NCBI RefSeq assembly: GCF_024448695.1
Contig: NZ_JAMOHY010000003.1
Coordinates: 124,001-188,000, forward strand
Direction of reading: 5' to 3'
DNA from: Stutzerimonas stutzeri
GTDB lineage: Bacteria > Pseudomonadota > Gammaproteobacteria > Pseudomonadales > Pseudomonadaceae
Length of the DNA: 64,000 nt
Under the pieces are notes generated by a model. It was not told the origin of the DNA. It did not search any database and worked only from the letters and a program-made list of their open reading frames with translations. Both the position numbers and the translations under genes were made by a program. This document shows positions 8,494 through 17,862 of this stretch, one piece after another; the stretch's first letter is position 1, and each line of letters begins with the position of its first letter.

Positions 8494-8504
8494 GGAACCG
8501 AACC

Positions 8505-10313
8505 ATGACCAAGAAGATCACCGTTACCGACACCATCCTGCGCGACGCCCATCAGTCCCTGCTGGCTACCCGCATGCGCACCGAGGACATGCTGCCAATC
8601 TGCGACAAGCTCGACCGTGTCGGCTACTGGTCGCTTGAGATCTGGGGCGGCGCTACCTTCGATGCCTGCGTGCGCTTTCTCAAGGAAGATCCCTGGGAGC
8701 GCCTGCGCCAGCTTAAGGCGGCGCTGCCCAACACTCGTCTGCAAATGCTTCTGCGCGGGCAGAACCTGCTGGGCTATCGGCATTACGCTGATGACGTGGT
8801 CGAGGCCTTCTGCGCCAAGGCGGCCGACAACGGCATCGACGTGTTCCGCATCTTCGATGCGATGAACGATGTGCGGAATCTGGAAACCGCGACCCGTGCG
8901 GTAAAGAAGACCGGCAAACACGCTCAGGGCACCATCGCGTACACCACCAGCCCGGTGCACACCGTCGAGTTGTTCGTCGAACAGGGTCGGGCGATGCGCG
9001 ACATGGGCGTCGATTCCATCGCCATCAAGGACATGGCCGGCCTGCTCACGCCGTTCGCCACCGGCGAGCTGGTGCGCGCGTTGAAGGCCGAGATCGACCT
9101 GCCGGTGTTCATCCACTCCCACGACACGGCCGGTGTCGCCAGCATGTGTCAGTTGAAAGCCATCGAAAGCGGCGCCGACCATATCGACACCGCCATTTCC
9201 TCCATGGCCTGGGGCACCAGTCATCCCGGCACCGAATCCATGGTCGCCGCGTTGCGTGGCACGCCCTATGACACCGGCCTCGATCTGGAACTGCTGCAGG
9301 AGATCGGCCTGTACTTCTACGCGGTGCGCAAGAAGTACCACCAGTTCGAAAGCGAGTTCACCGGCGTCGATACCCGTGTGCAGGTCAATCAGGTACCGGG
9401 CGGGATGATTTCCAACCTGGCCAACCAGTTGAAGGAGCAGGGCGCGCTCAACCGCATGGATGAAGTGCTGGCCGAGATTCCGCGCGTGCGCAAGGACCTC
9501 GGCTATCCGCCGCTGGTAACCCCGACCTCGCAAATCGTTGGCACCCAGGCGTTCTTCAACGTGCTCGCCGGTGAGCGCTACAAGACCATCACCAACGAGG
9601 TGAAGCTCTATCTTCAGGGCGGCTACGGCAAGGCGCCGGGCACCATCGACGCCAAGCTGCAGCGCCAGGCCATCGGCGGCGAGGAGCTCATCGAGGTGCG
9701 CCCAGCCGACCTGATCAAGCCTGAGCTGGACAAGCTGCGGCGAGAGGTCGGTGCGCTGGCCAAAACCGAAGAAGACGTGCTGACCTATGCCATGTTCCCC
9801 GACATTGGCCGCAAATTCCTCGAGGAGCGCGAAGCCGGCACGCTGGTGCCTGAGGTGCTGCTGCCGATTCCGGATGGCACCACGGCGACTGCCGCAGGCG
9901 GGCAGGGCGTGCCGACCGAGTTCGTCATCGATGTGCACGGCGAGACCTATCGTGTCGACATCACCGGCGTCGGCGTCAAGGGCGAAGGCAAGCGGCATTT
10001 CTTCCTTTCCATCGATGGTATGCCGGAGGAAGTGGTGTTCGAGCCGCTGAACAACTTCGTCGGTGGTGGCGGCGGCAGCCAGCGCAAACAGGCCAATGGT
10101 CCGGGCGACGTCAGCACCAGCATGCCGGGCAATGTCGTCGATGTGCTGGTCAGTGAAGGGGATGTGGTCAAGGCCGGGCAACCGGTGCTGATCAGCGAGG
10201 CGATGAAGATGGAAACCGAGATCCAGGCGCCAGTTGCCGGCACGGTCAAGGCCGTTCACGTGGCCAAGGGTGACCGAGTGACGCCCGGCGACCTGCTGAT
10301 CGAGATCGTCTGA
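8505..10313 (+). CDS. pycB: Pyruvate carboxylase subunit B (carboxyltransferase plus biotin domain)
   Basis: Transfers the carboxyl group from biotin to pyruvate to form oxaloacetate. The 602-residue protein has an HMGL-like TIM barrel (TDTILRDAHQSLLATRMR near the N-terminus, metal-binding region IHSHDTAG), a PYC/OadA conserved domain (about 295-460) and a C-terminal biotinyl domain with EAMKMETE, the biotinylated lysine being K568. The start is ATG 8505 with AGGA upstream, 11 nt after the pycA stop. The frame stays open a further 93 codons upstream inside pycA, but that part has no family similarity. It is often annotated oadA; no sodium-pump subunits are present, which supports the carboxylase role. 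Confidence 0.95.
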   Translation: MTKKITVTDTILRDAHQSLLATRMRTEDMLPICDKLDRVGYWSLEIWGGATFDACVRFLKEDPWERLRQLKAALPNTRLQMLLRGQNLLGYRHYADDVVEAFCAKAADNGIDVFRIFDAMNDVRNLETATRAVKKTGKHAQGTIAYTTSPVHTVELFVEQGRAMRDMGVDSIAIKDMAGLLTPFATGELVRALKAEIDLPVFIHSHDTAGVASMCQLKAIESGADHIDTAISSMAWGTSHPGTESMVAALRGTPYDTGLDLELLQEIGLYFYAVRKKYHQFESEFTGVDTRVQVNQVPGGMISNLANQLKEQGALNRMDEVLAEIPRVRKDLGYPPLVTPTSQIVGTQAFFNVLAGERYKTITNEVKLYLQGGYGKAPGTIDAKLQRQAIGGEELIEVRPADLIKPELDKLRREVGALAKTEEDVLTYAMFPDIGRKFLEEREAGTLVPEVLLPIPDGTTATAAGGQGVPTEFVIDVHGETYRVDITGVGVKGEGKRHFFLSIDGMPEEVVFEPLNNFVGGGGGSQRKQANGPGDVSTSMPGNVVDVLVSEGDVVKAGQPVLISEAMKMETEIQAPVAGTVKAVHVAKGDRVTPGDLLIEIV

Positions 10314-10324
10314 GTCAGTGCCGT

Positions 10325-10357
10325 GACAGGCGGGAAAACGGGCCTTTCCCGCCTGTC
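10325..10357 (+). terminator. Hairpin after pycB
   Basis: A perfect 13-bp stem (GACAGGCGGGAAA / TTTCCCGCCTGTC, 7-nt loop) begins 12 nt past the pycB stop. No T-run follows, but its strength and position make transcription termination or 3'-end protection likely. The rest of the gap up to the carbonic anhydrase gene (10358-10558) shows no clear gene. Confidence 0.6.
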
Positions 10358-10558
10358 GCAGCCGGATACAAAACCAGGCCTGGAGGATGCTGAAAACGCT
10401 TTACTGCCCTGTGCCCGGGAATAATTCTATAGCTCCCGTCCGGCGCGACGGTGATGCAGCCGGTGGCCGCGCAGGAACCTCTGCAACCTCTTGAACACCG
10501 CACCCGTGACGAAAACAAGCCCGCGACTGCGGGCAATCAACCAGAAGAGATCTTGAAC

Positions 10559-11254
10559 ATGTGCCTCGAAGACGTGCCGAACGAAACCGCGCAGGAAGCG
10601 CTCGACAACCTCGTCGCAGGTGTCATGCGCTTTCGCGAGGATGTCTATCCGCAGCAACGCGAGCTGTTTGACAAACTGGCCAACGAACAGACGCCGCGGG
10701 CGATGTTCATCACCTGCGCAGATTCGCGCATCCTGCCGGAGCTGATCACCCAGAGTTCGCCGGGCGACCTGTTCGTGACCCGCAACGTGGGCAATATCGT
10801 GCCGCCCTATGGGCAGATGAACGGTGGTGTCTCGACGGCCATCGAGTTCGCCGTGATGGCGCTGGGAGTCAAGCACATCATTGTCTGCGGGCATTCCGAT
10901 TGCGGCGCGATGAAAGCGGTGCTCAATCCGTCCAGTCTGGATCGCATGCCCACGGTCAGGAGCTGGCTGCGGCATGCCGAAGTGGCCCGTACCGTGGTGG
11001 AGGAGAACTGCGGGTGTGCCGACGACAGCACGCTGCGCATTCTCACCGAGGAAAACGTGCTGGCGCAGCTCGAACACCTGCGTACTCACCCGTCGGTGGC
11101 GGCGCGCCTGGCCAGTGGGCAGCTGTTCATTCACGGCTGGCTCTACAACATCGGCACCAGTGAGATCCGTGCTTATGATGCGGCCAAGGGCGAGTTCCGT
11201 CTGATCGGCGACGGCCCGCTGCCGATGGCTACGCCCAAGTCGCGTTACGTCTGA
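10559..11254 (+). CDS. Beta-class carbonic anhydrase
   Basis: Interconverts CO2 and bicarbonate. Zinc ligands and catalytic dyad are all present: C53-A-D55-S-R57 in ITCADSRI and H112-S-D-C115 in CGHSDCGAM. It also has the GNIVPPYG segment and a C-terminal GWLYNIGTSEIRAYD, as in bacterial beta-CAs. The start chosen is ATG 10559 (231 aa), because the 36 codons of open frame before it are low-complexity and unlike the family. An AGAAGAG motif lies just upstream. It follows pycAB on the same strand after a hairpin; supplying bicarbonate to pyruvate carboxylase is a reasonable inference. Confidence 0.93.
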   Translation: MCLEDVPNETAQEALDNLVAGVMRFREDVYPQQRELFDKLANEQTPRAMFITCADSRILPELITQSSPGDLFVTRNVGNIVPPYGQMNGGVSTAIEFAVMALGVKHIIVCGHSDCGAMKAVLNPSSLDRMPTVRSWLRHAEVARTVVEENCGCADDSTLRILTEENVLAQLEHLRTHPSVAARLASGQLFIHGWLYNIGTSEIRAYDAAKGEFRLIGDGPLPMATPKSRYV

Positions 11255-11265
11255 ATCGGGAGATG

Positions 11266-11290
11266 CTGAGGTTTCGCAATGAAGCCTCAG
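11266..11290. terminator. Hairpin between convergent genes
   Basis: CTGAGGTTTC and GAAGCCTCAG form a 10-bp stem with one G-T pair and a 5-nt loop. It lies between the carbonic anhydrase stop and the convergent thioesterase stop. It lacks a T-run; a bidirectional terminator is the likeliest role. Confidence 0.45.
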
Positions 11291-11299
11291 TCGGCGAGG

Positions 11300-11752
11300 T
11301 TACTTGTGCAGTACAAACTGCCCGGTAAAGCGCACGGCGTCGCGGCCATCGGCAGTCAGGATGCGGCTGTGCAGGGTCAGACGCGAGCGGCCACGGCGGC
11401 GGTAGATGGTTTCGAAGCGTTCCCAGGCACTGTCCTCGGGAGCTGAGCAAATCGCCGTGGCATCGTCGACCACCGGCAGCGGGTAGTCGATCTGGCCCTC
11501 GTGAATCACGATATGGCCATCTTCGATGCCTGCCTCGCGCAGGCGCAGATGCAGCCAGCCCCAGCCAGCCAGCACGGAGGCGCAGTAAAGGCTGCCGCCG
11601 AACATGCTGCTCTTGTGATTGATGTTCGCTTGCAGCGGTACCTTCACACGCAATTCATGATTCTCCCACTGCTCGACTTGCAGCCCCAGCGCGCGCGTCA
11701 AGGGGATGTCGTGGTGCAGAAGGTCTTCCAGATAACGGCTGTCGCGACTCAT
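11300..11752 (-). CDS. YiiD C-terminal-type hotdog thioesterase domain protein
   Basis: A single-domain hotdog-fold protein of about 150 residues. The stretch NHKSSMFGGSLYCASVLAGW resembles the YiiD_C thioesterase family (helix packed in a beta sheet), and DGRDAVRFTGQFVLHK forms the last strand. The substrate is unknown, probably an acyl-CoA. The start is taken at ATG 11752 (MSRDSRYLEDLL), with AGGA about 11 nt upstream; an in-frame ATG 14 codons earlier is less likely. It is convergent with the carbonic anhydrase gene. Confidence 0.75.
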   Translation of the reverse strand: MSRDSRYLEDLLHHDIPLTRALGLQVEQWENHELRVKVPLQANINHKSSMFGGSLYCASVLAGWGWLHLRLREAGIEDGHIVIHEGQIDYPLPVVDDATAICSAPEDSAWERFETIYRRRGRSRLTLHSRILTADGRDAVRFTGQFVLHK

Positions 11753-11917
11753 GCCGGGAGGGTTCCTAAACGTTGCGGATACAGGCAGACGCAAAGCATG
11801 ACTGCTGAGTCACGATATTGCCAGTGTCCGTGGCCTATTGGTGAACCTTCTCGAGACCGGCTTTCTGAGGCGGAATACAACGTGGCTGGTCGAGTGCCTT
11901 GACTCGCAAACATCCTC

Positions 11918-12322
11918 TCAGCGTGCAGCGGTTTTCTGCTGATAGGCGCAATAACCGGGCCTGGGGCCGATTTTCGGATGATTGCGGCAGGTGTCCGGGC
12001 GCTTCGCGTAGACCGTGCACAGCCGTGATTGCCGGTCGAGATAGAGGCAGTCACCGTTGGCCAGGCGGGTCAGGGTGAAGATGCCGTGCTTCTGGTTGAA
12101 ATGCTCGACGATACCGGCCTTGCTCAGCCGCCTGGCGACGGTTCTGGGCGGTTCGTCGCGCTCGAAGGCATCGACCACTTCCAGACGGATCAGGTCATCA
12201 ATGCGCACCTCCACCGGCAACGTGCAGCAGGTGGCGCGACAGTCGCGGCAAAGACCGTTGCTGTAGCGCGCCCAGGTTTCCAGGCGGTCGGGGTCGGCGG
12301 AAGCGATCAATCGGGTCTTCAC
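11918..12322 (-). CDS. YkgJ-family cysteine cluster protein
   Basis: A small cytosolic protein with eight or so conserved cysteines that probably bind zinc or an Fe-S cluster: CRDCRATCC (about 27-35), CLYLDRQSRLC (about 92-102) and a C-terminal CRNHPKIGPRPGYC. The family is widespread and of unknown function. The open frame extends 61 codons upstream, but the conserved N-terminus MKTRLIASADPDRLETWARY begins at the GTG at 12322, which is taken as the start. It is divergent from glgP. Confidence 0.75.
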   Translation of the reverse strand: MKTRLIASADPDRLETWARYSNGLCRDCRATCCTLPVEVRIDDLIRLEVVDAFERDEPPRTVARRLSKAGIVEHFNQKHGIFTLTRLANGDCLYLDRQSRLCTVYAKRPDTCRNHPKIGPRPGYCAYQQKTAAR

Positions 12323-12516
12323 AGGCGCAATTCGGTAATGAGGGCGCGCGATGATAACGGCGTCGAGTGGAATTTCCAGTGAATCCGACGAGTCGAAGCC
12401 CGACAGGAGGGGTGCTTCTATAAACGCAGCGATGGCAACGCAGCTGGTTTTTAGAAGTGTCCAGAAGGTCGCCCGGAGCCGGGTTGGACCTGCAAATCCC
12501 TCCACATCGCCATTCG

Positions 12517-12528
12517 CGTAGCGCTACG
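12517..12528. promoter_or_regulatory. 12-bp palindrome just upstream of glgP
   Basis: CGTAGCGCTACG is a perfect palindrome lying 10 nt before the glgP ATG and next to its GAGG ribosome-binding site. It could act as an operator or as a small mRNA hairpin affecting initiation. Nothing else in the 216-nt gap between the YkgJ gene and glgP is clear. Confidence 0.3.
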
Positions 12529-12538
12529 AGGCCCGTCC

Positions 12539-14995
12539 ATGACACCAGAACAGTCCGCCCCCCTTGCCGATGAAGTGGAAGCCTTCCGCACCATCATTCT
12601 CGCCAAGCTGACCTACTCCATTGGCAAGGACCCCGAGCATGCTTCCGATCACGACTGGTTCGAGGCGGTAGCGCTGGCCACCCGTGACCGCATGATCGAC
12701 CAATGGATGGACCGTACCCGCGAGGCCTATCGACAGGGCAAGAAGCGCGTTTACTACCTCTCCCTGGAGTTTCTTATCGGTCGGCTACTCATTGATAGCC
12801 TGAGCAACCTCGGCCTGCTGGAAACCGCGCGGCTGGCGCTGGCCGGGATTGATGTCGATTTCGAGCGTATTCGCCTGACCGAGCCGGATGCGGCACTGGG
12901 GAATGGGGGCCTGGGGCGGCTGGCCGCCTGCTTCATGGAAAGCATGGCGACGCTGGGCATTGCCGCTCATGGTTACGGGATTCGTTATGACCATGGCCTG
13001 TTTCGCCAGGCCATCGTCGACGGCTGGCAGCACGAGCAGACCGAGACCTGGCTGACTTTCGGCAATCCCTGGGAGTTCGAGCGGCCTGAGGTCAGCTACC
13101 TGATCGGCTTCGGTGGCAGCGTCATGGCCTTGCCCGCCGAAGCACCCGGCAAGGAGCCCAAGCATTTCTGGCACTGGGCCGAGGGTGTGCGCGCCATCGC
13201 TTACGACACGCCCATTGTTGGCTGGCGTGGTGCCAGTGTGAATACCCTGAGGTTATGGCGAGCCCGCGCCGAAGCGGATTTCCATCTGGAACGCTTCAAT
13301 GCCGGCGACCATGTCGGTGCGGTATCAGAAGGCGCACGTGCCGAAAGTATTTCGCGGGTGCTTTATCCCGCCGACAGCACTGAAGCGGGTCTGGAGCTGC
13401 GGCTGCGCCAGGAATACTTCTTTGTTGCGGCATCGCTGCAGGATCTACTGCGTCGGCATCTGGATCAGCGAGGCACCCTGCTGAACCTGCCGGAATTCGC
13501 TGCCATCCAGCTCAATGACACCCATCCGGCCATCGCCGTGGCAGAGCTTATGCGGCTGCTGGTGGATGTGCACGATATTGCCTGGGACAAGGCCTGGGAG
13601 CTGACAGTCGCGACCCTGTCCTACACCAACCACACGCTATTGCCCGAGGCTCTGGAAACCTGGCCGGTAGGTCTGATGGAGCGGTTGCTGCCGCGTCATA
13701 TGCAGATCATTTACCTGATCAACGCGCACCACCTGGACAGCTTGCGCGCGCGTGATATTCACGATGCCGAACTGCTGCGCTCGGTGTCGCTGATCGAGGA
13801 AAGCAACGGGCGCCGGGTGCGCATGGGCAACCTGGCGTTTCTCGGGTCGCACTGCGTAAACGGGGTTTCGGCACTGCATACCGGGCTGATGCGTGAGACG
13901 GTCTTTACCGATCTGCATTCGCTGTATCCGCAACGCATCAGCAACAAGACCAACGGCATTACCTTTCGCCGCTGGCTGTATCAGTCCAACCCCCAGCTGA
14001 CGAGCCTGTTGGTCGAACACCTGGGTGATGGCCTGCTCGATGCCCCGCAAACCCTGTTGCTCAAGCTGGAGCCCTTCGTTGAACAGGCGGATTTCCGCGC
14101 ACGCTTCGCTGCGCAGCGATTGGCCAACAAGCAGCTTTTGGCGCGTGTTGTTCAGGAAAGTACAGGTATTTGCATCGATCCAGGTGCGCTGTTCGATGTG
14201 CACGTGAAACGCATCCACGAATACAAGCGACAGTTGCTCAACCTGCTGCATACCGTGGCGCTGTATCAGGCGATTCGGTCCGATCCAGGCGGTGCCTGGG
14301 TACCACGGGTGAAGATTTTCGCCGGCAAGGCGGCGGCCAGTTATCACACCGCCAAGATGATCATCAAACTGACCAACGACATCGCCCGCACCATCAACGA
14401 CGACCCGACAGTGCGCGGCCTGCTCAAGGTGGTATTCCTGCCCAACTACAACGTCAGCCTGGCCGAACGCATCATTCCGGCAGCCGACCTTTCCGAGCAG
14501 ATATCCACCGCCGGCCTGGAGGCCTCAGGCACCAGCAACATGAAATTCGCGCTCAACGGCGCGCTGACCATCGGCACCCTGGATGGCGCCAATGTGGAAA
14601 TGAGCGAGCAGATCGGTCTGGAGCACATGTTCATCTTCGGCATGACAGCGCAAGAGGTGGAGGCGCGCAAGCAGGCGGGCGAATACAGCGCCGAAGCGAC
14701 CATTTTCAGCTCACCTCGTCTCAGCGAGGTACTGCTGGCCATTCGCGATGGAGCCTTTTCGGCGGATGATCCGGGCCGCTACACGGCCTTGATCGACGGC
14801 CTCAAATGGCACGACACCTTCATGGTCTGCGCTGATTTCGAGGCCTACTGGCAGGCGCAGCTGGACGTGGAAGCACGCTGGCGCGATCCCGATAGCTGGT
14901 GGCGCTCCGCCGTGCTGAATACCGCACGTACCGGCTGGTTCTCTTCGGACCGGACCATCCGCGAATACGCCGAGGAGATCTGGAAGGTCATGTAG
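12539..14995 (+). CDS. glgP: Glycogen phosphorylase
   Basis: Phosphorolyses alpha-1,4-glucans to glucose 1-phosphate. The 818-residue GT35 protein has the usual length. Landmarks are KKRVYYLSLEFLIGRLL (about 68-84), NGGLGRLAACFMES (about 122-135), KRIHEYKRQLLN, and the PLP-binding segment EASGTSNMKFALNGA followed by LDGANVEM near residues 660-690. The start is ATG 12539 with GAGG 8 nt upstream. No other glg genes lie in the window. A good terminator follows, so it is probably transcribed alone. Confidence 0.96.
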   Translation: MTPEQSAPLADEVEAFRTIILAKLTYSIGKDPEHASDHDWFEAVALATRDRMIDQWMDRTREAYRQGKKRVYYLSLEFLIGRLLIDSLSNLGLLETARLALAGIDVDFERIRLTEPDAALGNGGLGRLAACFMESMATLGIAAHGYGIRYDHGLFRQAIVDGWQHEQTETWLTFGNPWEFERPEVSYLIGFGGSVMALPAEAPGKEPKHFWHWAEGVRAIAYDTPIVGWRGASVNTLRLWRARAEADFHLERFNAGDHVGAVSEGARAESISRVLYPADSTEAGLELRLRQEYFFVAASLQDLLRRHLDQRGTLLNLPEFAAIQLNDTHPAIAVAELMRLLVDVHDIAWDKAWELTVATLSYTNHTLLPEALETWPVGLMERLLPRHMQIIYLINAHHLDSLRARDIHDAELLRSVSLIEESNGRRVRMGNLAFLGSHCVNGVSALHTGLMRETVFTDLHSLYPQRISNKTNGITFRRWLYQSNPQLTSLLVEHLGDGLLDAPQTLLLKLEPFVEQADFRARFAAQRLANKQLLARVVQESTGICIDPGALFDVHVKRIHEYKRQLLNLLHTVALYQAIRSDPGGAWVPRVKIFAGKAAASYHTAKMIIKLTNDIARTINDDPTVRGLLKVVFLPNYNVSLAERIIPAADLSEQISTAGLEASGTSNMKFALNGALTIGTLDGANVEMSEQIGLEHMFIFGMTAQEVEARKQAGEYSAEATIFSSPRLSEVLLAIRDGAFSADDPGRYTALIDGLKWHDTFMVCADFEAYWQAQLDVEARWRDPDSWWRSAVLNTARTGWFSSDRTIREYAEEIWKVM

Positions 14996-15084
14996 GTCGG
15001 GTCACGCTCCACCGACCCCACGAGCGGCCATTACCGTTTCGCTGAACTCCTGCAGACCATGGTCGGTCTGAGGAGATTAGTAGC

Positions 15085-15116
15085 CCCGTGCCCTGCTAAA
15101 CTGCGCGGGTTTTTTC
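15085..15116 (+). terminator. Intrinsic terminator after glgP
   Basis: CCCGTGC and GCGCGGG form a 7-bp stem (one G-T pair) followed at once by TTTTTT. It lies 90 nt past the glgP stop and just before the fbp ribosome-binding site. Confidence 0.8.
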
Positions 15117-15133
15117 TCTCCCGGAGTCATTCC

Positions 15134-16144
15134 ATGTCACGCGTAACCCTGAGCCGCTACCTGATCGAGCAGACTCGCAGCAACAACACCCCGGCGGATC
15201 TGCGCTTCCTTATCGAGGTGGTGGCACGCGCGTGCAAGGAGATCAGCCATCAGGTTTCCAAGGGCGCGCTGGGCGGTGTGCTCGGCAGTGCCGACAGCGA
15301 GAACGTGCAGGGCGAGGTCCAGAAGAAGCTGGACGTGCTGTCCAACGAGATCCTGCTGGAAGCCAACGAGTGGGGCGGCCACCTGGCCGGCATGGCTTCC
15401 GAAGAGATGGACAACGCCTATCAGATTCCCGGCAAGTACCCCAAGGGCGCGTACCTGCTGGTATTCGATCCGCTGGACGGCTCCTCCAACATCGACGTGA
15501 ACGTTTCGGTCGGCACCATCTTCTCGGTGCTGCGCTGCCCGGGCGAATGCTTCAGCCAGAATGATGCGCTCGGCGAAGAGGCCTTTCTGCAGCCGGGCAC
15601 CAAGCAGGTCGCGGCCGGTTATGCCATCTATGGTCCGCAGACCATGCTGATGCTGACCCTCGGCAATGGCGTCATGGGTTTTACCCTGGATCGCGAGCTG
15701 GGTAGCTTCGTGCTCACCCACGACAACATCCGGGTGCCGCACAGCACCGCCGAGTTCGCCATCAACATGTCCAACCAGCGTCACTGGGACGAGCCGGTCA
15801 AGCGCTACGTCAGCGAACTGCTGGCCGGCGAGGAAGGTCCGCTGGGCAAGAACTACAACATGCGCTGGATCGCCTCGATGGTGGCCGATGTGCATCGCAT
15901 CCTGACCCGTGGTGGTCTGTTCATGTACCCCTGGGACGACCGTGAACCGGAAAAACCCGGCAAGCTTCGCCTGATGTACGAGGCCAACCCCATGTCCTTC
16001 ATCATCGAGCAGGCGGGTGGCGCCGCTACCGATGGCAAACAGCGCATTCTGGATATCAAACCGACCTCACTGCACCAGCGCGTGCCGGTGTTCCTCGGCT
16101 CGCCGGAAGAAGTCGAGCGCGTCACCGGTTATCACAAGGGCTAA
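15134..16144 (+). CDS. fbp: Fructose-1,6-bisphosphatase class 1
   Basis: Hydrolyses fructose 1,6-bisphosphate to fructose 6-phosphate in gluconeogenesis. The 336-residue length is typical of class 1 enzymes. It contains the metal-binding motif [13 protein letters not shown] (about 113-125), the substrate region [16 protein letters not shown], and GGLFMYPWD. The start is ATG 15134, with GGAG 8 nt before it; the 25 codons of open frame upstream run through the terminator and are not used. The stop is directly abutted by the next gene. Confidence 0.97.
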   Translation: MSRVTLSRYLIEQTRSNNTPADLRFLIEVVARACKEISHQVSKGALGGVLGSADSENVQGEVQKKLDVLSNEILLEANEWGGHLAGMASEEMDNAYQIPGKYPKGAYLLVFDPLDGSSNIDVNVSVGTIFSVLRCPGECFSQNDALGEEAFLQPGTKQVAAGYAIYGPQTMLMLTLGNGVMGFTLDRELGSFVLTHDNIRVPHSTAEFAINMSNQRHWDEPVKRYVSELLAGEEGPLGKNYNMRWIASMVADVHRILTRGGLFMYPWDDREPEKPGKLRLMYEANPMSFIIEQAGGAATDGKQRILDIKPTSLHQRVPVFLGSPEEVERVTGYHKG

Positions 16145-16750
16145 ATGATGCCCGCGCCCTGGCAGGACTTGCTGGACTGGTGGTTTGGCCAGGGCTGCAC
16201 GGCGCAACAGATCGTCAGCGACAAGCAGCAGCTGTGGTTCGGCTACAAACCTGAACAGGACCGCGAGGCCCGTGAGCGTTTCGGCGATTTGTGCGATCAG
16301 GCGTGCGCTGGCGGCCTGCTGGAATGGTCCCGCGTGGAGCAGGGCTGGCTGGCGCTTGTCCTGCTGCTCGACCAGTTACCTCGCATGATTCATCGCGGCA
16401 CGCCACGGGCATTTGCCGGCGACGAGCGTGCCCGGCAGCTGGTCAGCGACGGTATGCTGCAGGGCCGCGACAGGTTGCTCGCGCCCATTGAGCGGACCTT
16501 CATCTACCTGGTGCTGGAGCACGCCGAGAACCTTTCGGATCAGGAACTGGCAGTGGCCCGGTTCACTGCACTGTGCGATATGGCTATGCCAGATGAGCGA
16601 CCTGCCTTCGCGGGTTTTCTCGACTTCGCCCGGCGTCATCGCGACGTGATTGCCCGTTTTGGCCGTTTCCCCCACCGCAATGCAATGCTTGGCCGCGTAT
16701 CAAGTGAAGCCGAGCAAGGCTATCTCGACCGACCGGGTTCGGGATTCTAA
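16145..16750 (+). CDS. DUF924 family protein
   Basis: A 201-residue cytosolic, helical protein of the DUF924 family. Recognisable features are the N-terminal WQDLLDWWFG, a LLLDQLPRMIHRGTPRAFAGDERA block (about 72-95), and the C-terminal RFGRFPHRNAMLGR (about 170-183). Family function is unknown. It starts immediately at the fbp stop codon (TAA then ATGATG), with AAGGG overlapping the end of fbp, so it is translationally linked to fbp. Confidence 0.85.
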   Translation: MMPAPWQDLLDWWFGQGCTAQQIVSDKQQLWFGYKPEQDREARERFGDLCDQACAGGLLEWSRVEQGWLALVLLLDQLPRMIHRGTPRAFAGDERARQLVSDGMLQGRDRLLAPIERTFIYLVLEHAENLSDQELAVARFTALCDMAMPDERPAFAGFLDFARRHRDVIARFGRFPHRNAMLGRVSSEAEQGYLDRPGSGF

Positions 16751-16784
16751 AAAACCGCGCGCTGCGCTTGAAACCTCAAGGCGC

Positions 16785-17327
16785 TCAGGCGTGCTTGAGG
16801 ATGCGCAGCAGCTCTTGCACCGTCAGCTCGATGTCACCGGAGTTGTCCAGCAGCTGCAAGTTGTCCGGGGATTCCATGAAGCGTGCATTGCGCGCCAGGC
16901 GCTGCTCGATCTGTTCGAGGGTTTCACGCTGGCGAGCCAGCAGGCGCTGGCGCAGTACCTCGGGGCTGACGCTGAGCAGAATTGCGAGGAGATCGGGATA
17001 GCGCTGGCGCGCGCGGGGCAGGTATCCGCGCGAGCCATTGACCAGTACATCGTTGCCGTCGGCCAGCCACTGATCGATCTGCACGGGAATTCCATAGGCC
17101 AGGCCATTGGCCCGCCAGCTCATGGCAAAGGCGCCACTGGCTTCGAGTCGTTTGAATTCGTCTTCGCTTACCGCCTCCGCATCCTCGCCCACGGCCTCTG
17201 CCGAGCGCGTGATGACTCGCCGTGCAATGCGCACGCCGCCCTCTGTCAGGCGTTCGCGTGCCGCATCCATTAGGCTGTCCTTGCCCGAACCCGAAGGGCC
17301 CATGAGATAGATCAACCTGCCGTTCAT
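16785..17327 (-). CDS. phnN: Ribose 1,5-bisphosphokinase PhnN
   Basis: Phosphorylates ribose 1,5-bisphosphate to PRPP; the enzyme belongs to phosphonate degradation. The 180-residue P-loop kinase has GPSGSGKD at 10-17, the guanylate-kinase-like VITRSAE, and the NGSRGYLPRA region. Length matches PhnN. No other phn genes are nearby, so here it is an orphan; it might serve an alternative PRPP route or work with a phn cluster elsewhere. It converges on the DUF924 gene with a 34-nt gap. Confidence 0.88.
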   Translation of the reverse strand: MNGRLIYLMGPSGSGKDSLMDAARERLTEGGVRIARRVITRSAEAVGEDAEAVSEDEFKRLEASGAFAMSWRANGLAYGIPVQIDQWLADGNDVLVNGSRGYLPRARQRYPDLLAILLSVSPEVLRQRLLARQRETLEQIEQRLARNARFMESPDNLQLLDNSGDIELTVQELLRILKHA

Positions 17328-17399
17328 TCAAATCCTCTGCTAGGGTCTGTTCCCGCTTCGTACGCTACCGCACTGCTGCCAACAATCCGGTGAAACCCC

Positions 17400-17837
17400 G
17401 TGCTCGACCTTTCCGCCTATCTGGGCCTGTTCCTGGCCGCCTTCGCTGCCGCTACGCTGCTGCCGGCACAGTCCGAAGCGGTACTGGTCGGGCTGTTGCT
17501 CAGCGGAAACTTCCCGACCGCCACGCTGCTGGCGGTGGCCACGTTGGGCAATGTGCTGGGTTCGCTCGTCAACTGGCTGCTCGGGCGCTACGTCGAGCGC
17601 CTGCGCCACAAGCGCTGGTTTCCGGCCAGCCCGCAGCAGCTGGAAAAAGCCCAGCGAAGCTACCACCGCTACGGTCGCTGGTCACTGTTGCTGAGCTGGG
17701 TACCCATCATCGGCGACCCGCTGACCCTGGTCGCCGGCATGCTGCGCGAACCGCTGTGGAGCTTCCTGCTGCTGGTGACCCTGGCCAAGGGTGCACGCTA
17801 TCTGGTGCTGGCGGCGGTGACGCTGGGGATGTTCTGA
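17400..17837 (+). CDS. YqaA-family inner-membrane protein
   Basis: A 145-residue hydrophobic protein related to the DedA/SNARE-associated group in its small YqaA form. Segments 5-30, 33-62 and 98-143 are membrane-embedded. The conserved polar residues are in LLPAQSEAVLVGLL (about 20-33), GNVLGSLVNWLLGRY and SWVPIIGDPLTLVAGMLR. The start is GTG 17400. It is divergent from phnN with 72 nt between them. The substrate is unknown; DedA relatives move lipids or affect membrane potential. Confidence 0.85.
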   Translation: MLDLSAYLGLFLAAFAAATLLPAQSEAVLVGLLLSGNFPTATLLAVATLGNVLGSLVNWLLGRYVERLRHKRWFPASPQQLEKAQRSYHRYGRWSLLLSWVPIIGDPLTLVAGMLREPLWSFLLLVTLAKGARYLVLAAVTLGMF

Positions 17838-17862
17838 GTGTGCAGGCCTGAAGGGAGCAAGG

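Noticed and set aside
8226-8504. A 93-codon upstream extension of pycB inside pycA
   Set aside because: Arg/Gly/Pro-rich frame-shifted reading of pycA; the family N-terminus and ribosome-binding site are at 8505.
8418-10259. A 613-codon open frame on the minus strand opposite pycB
   Set aside because: Antisense shadow of a well-identified carboxylase subunit.
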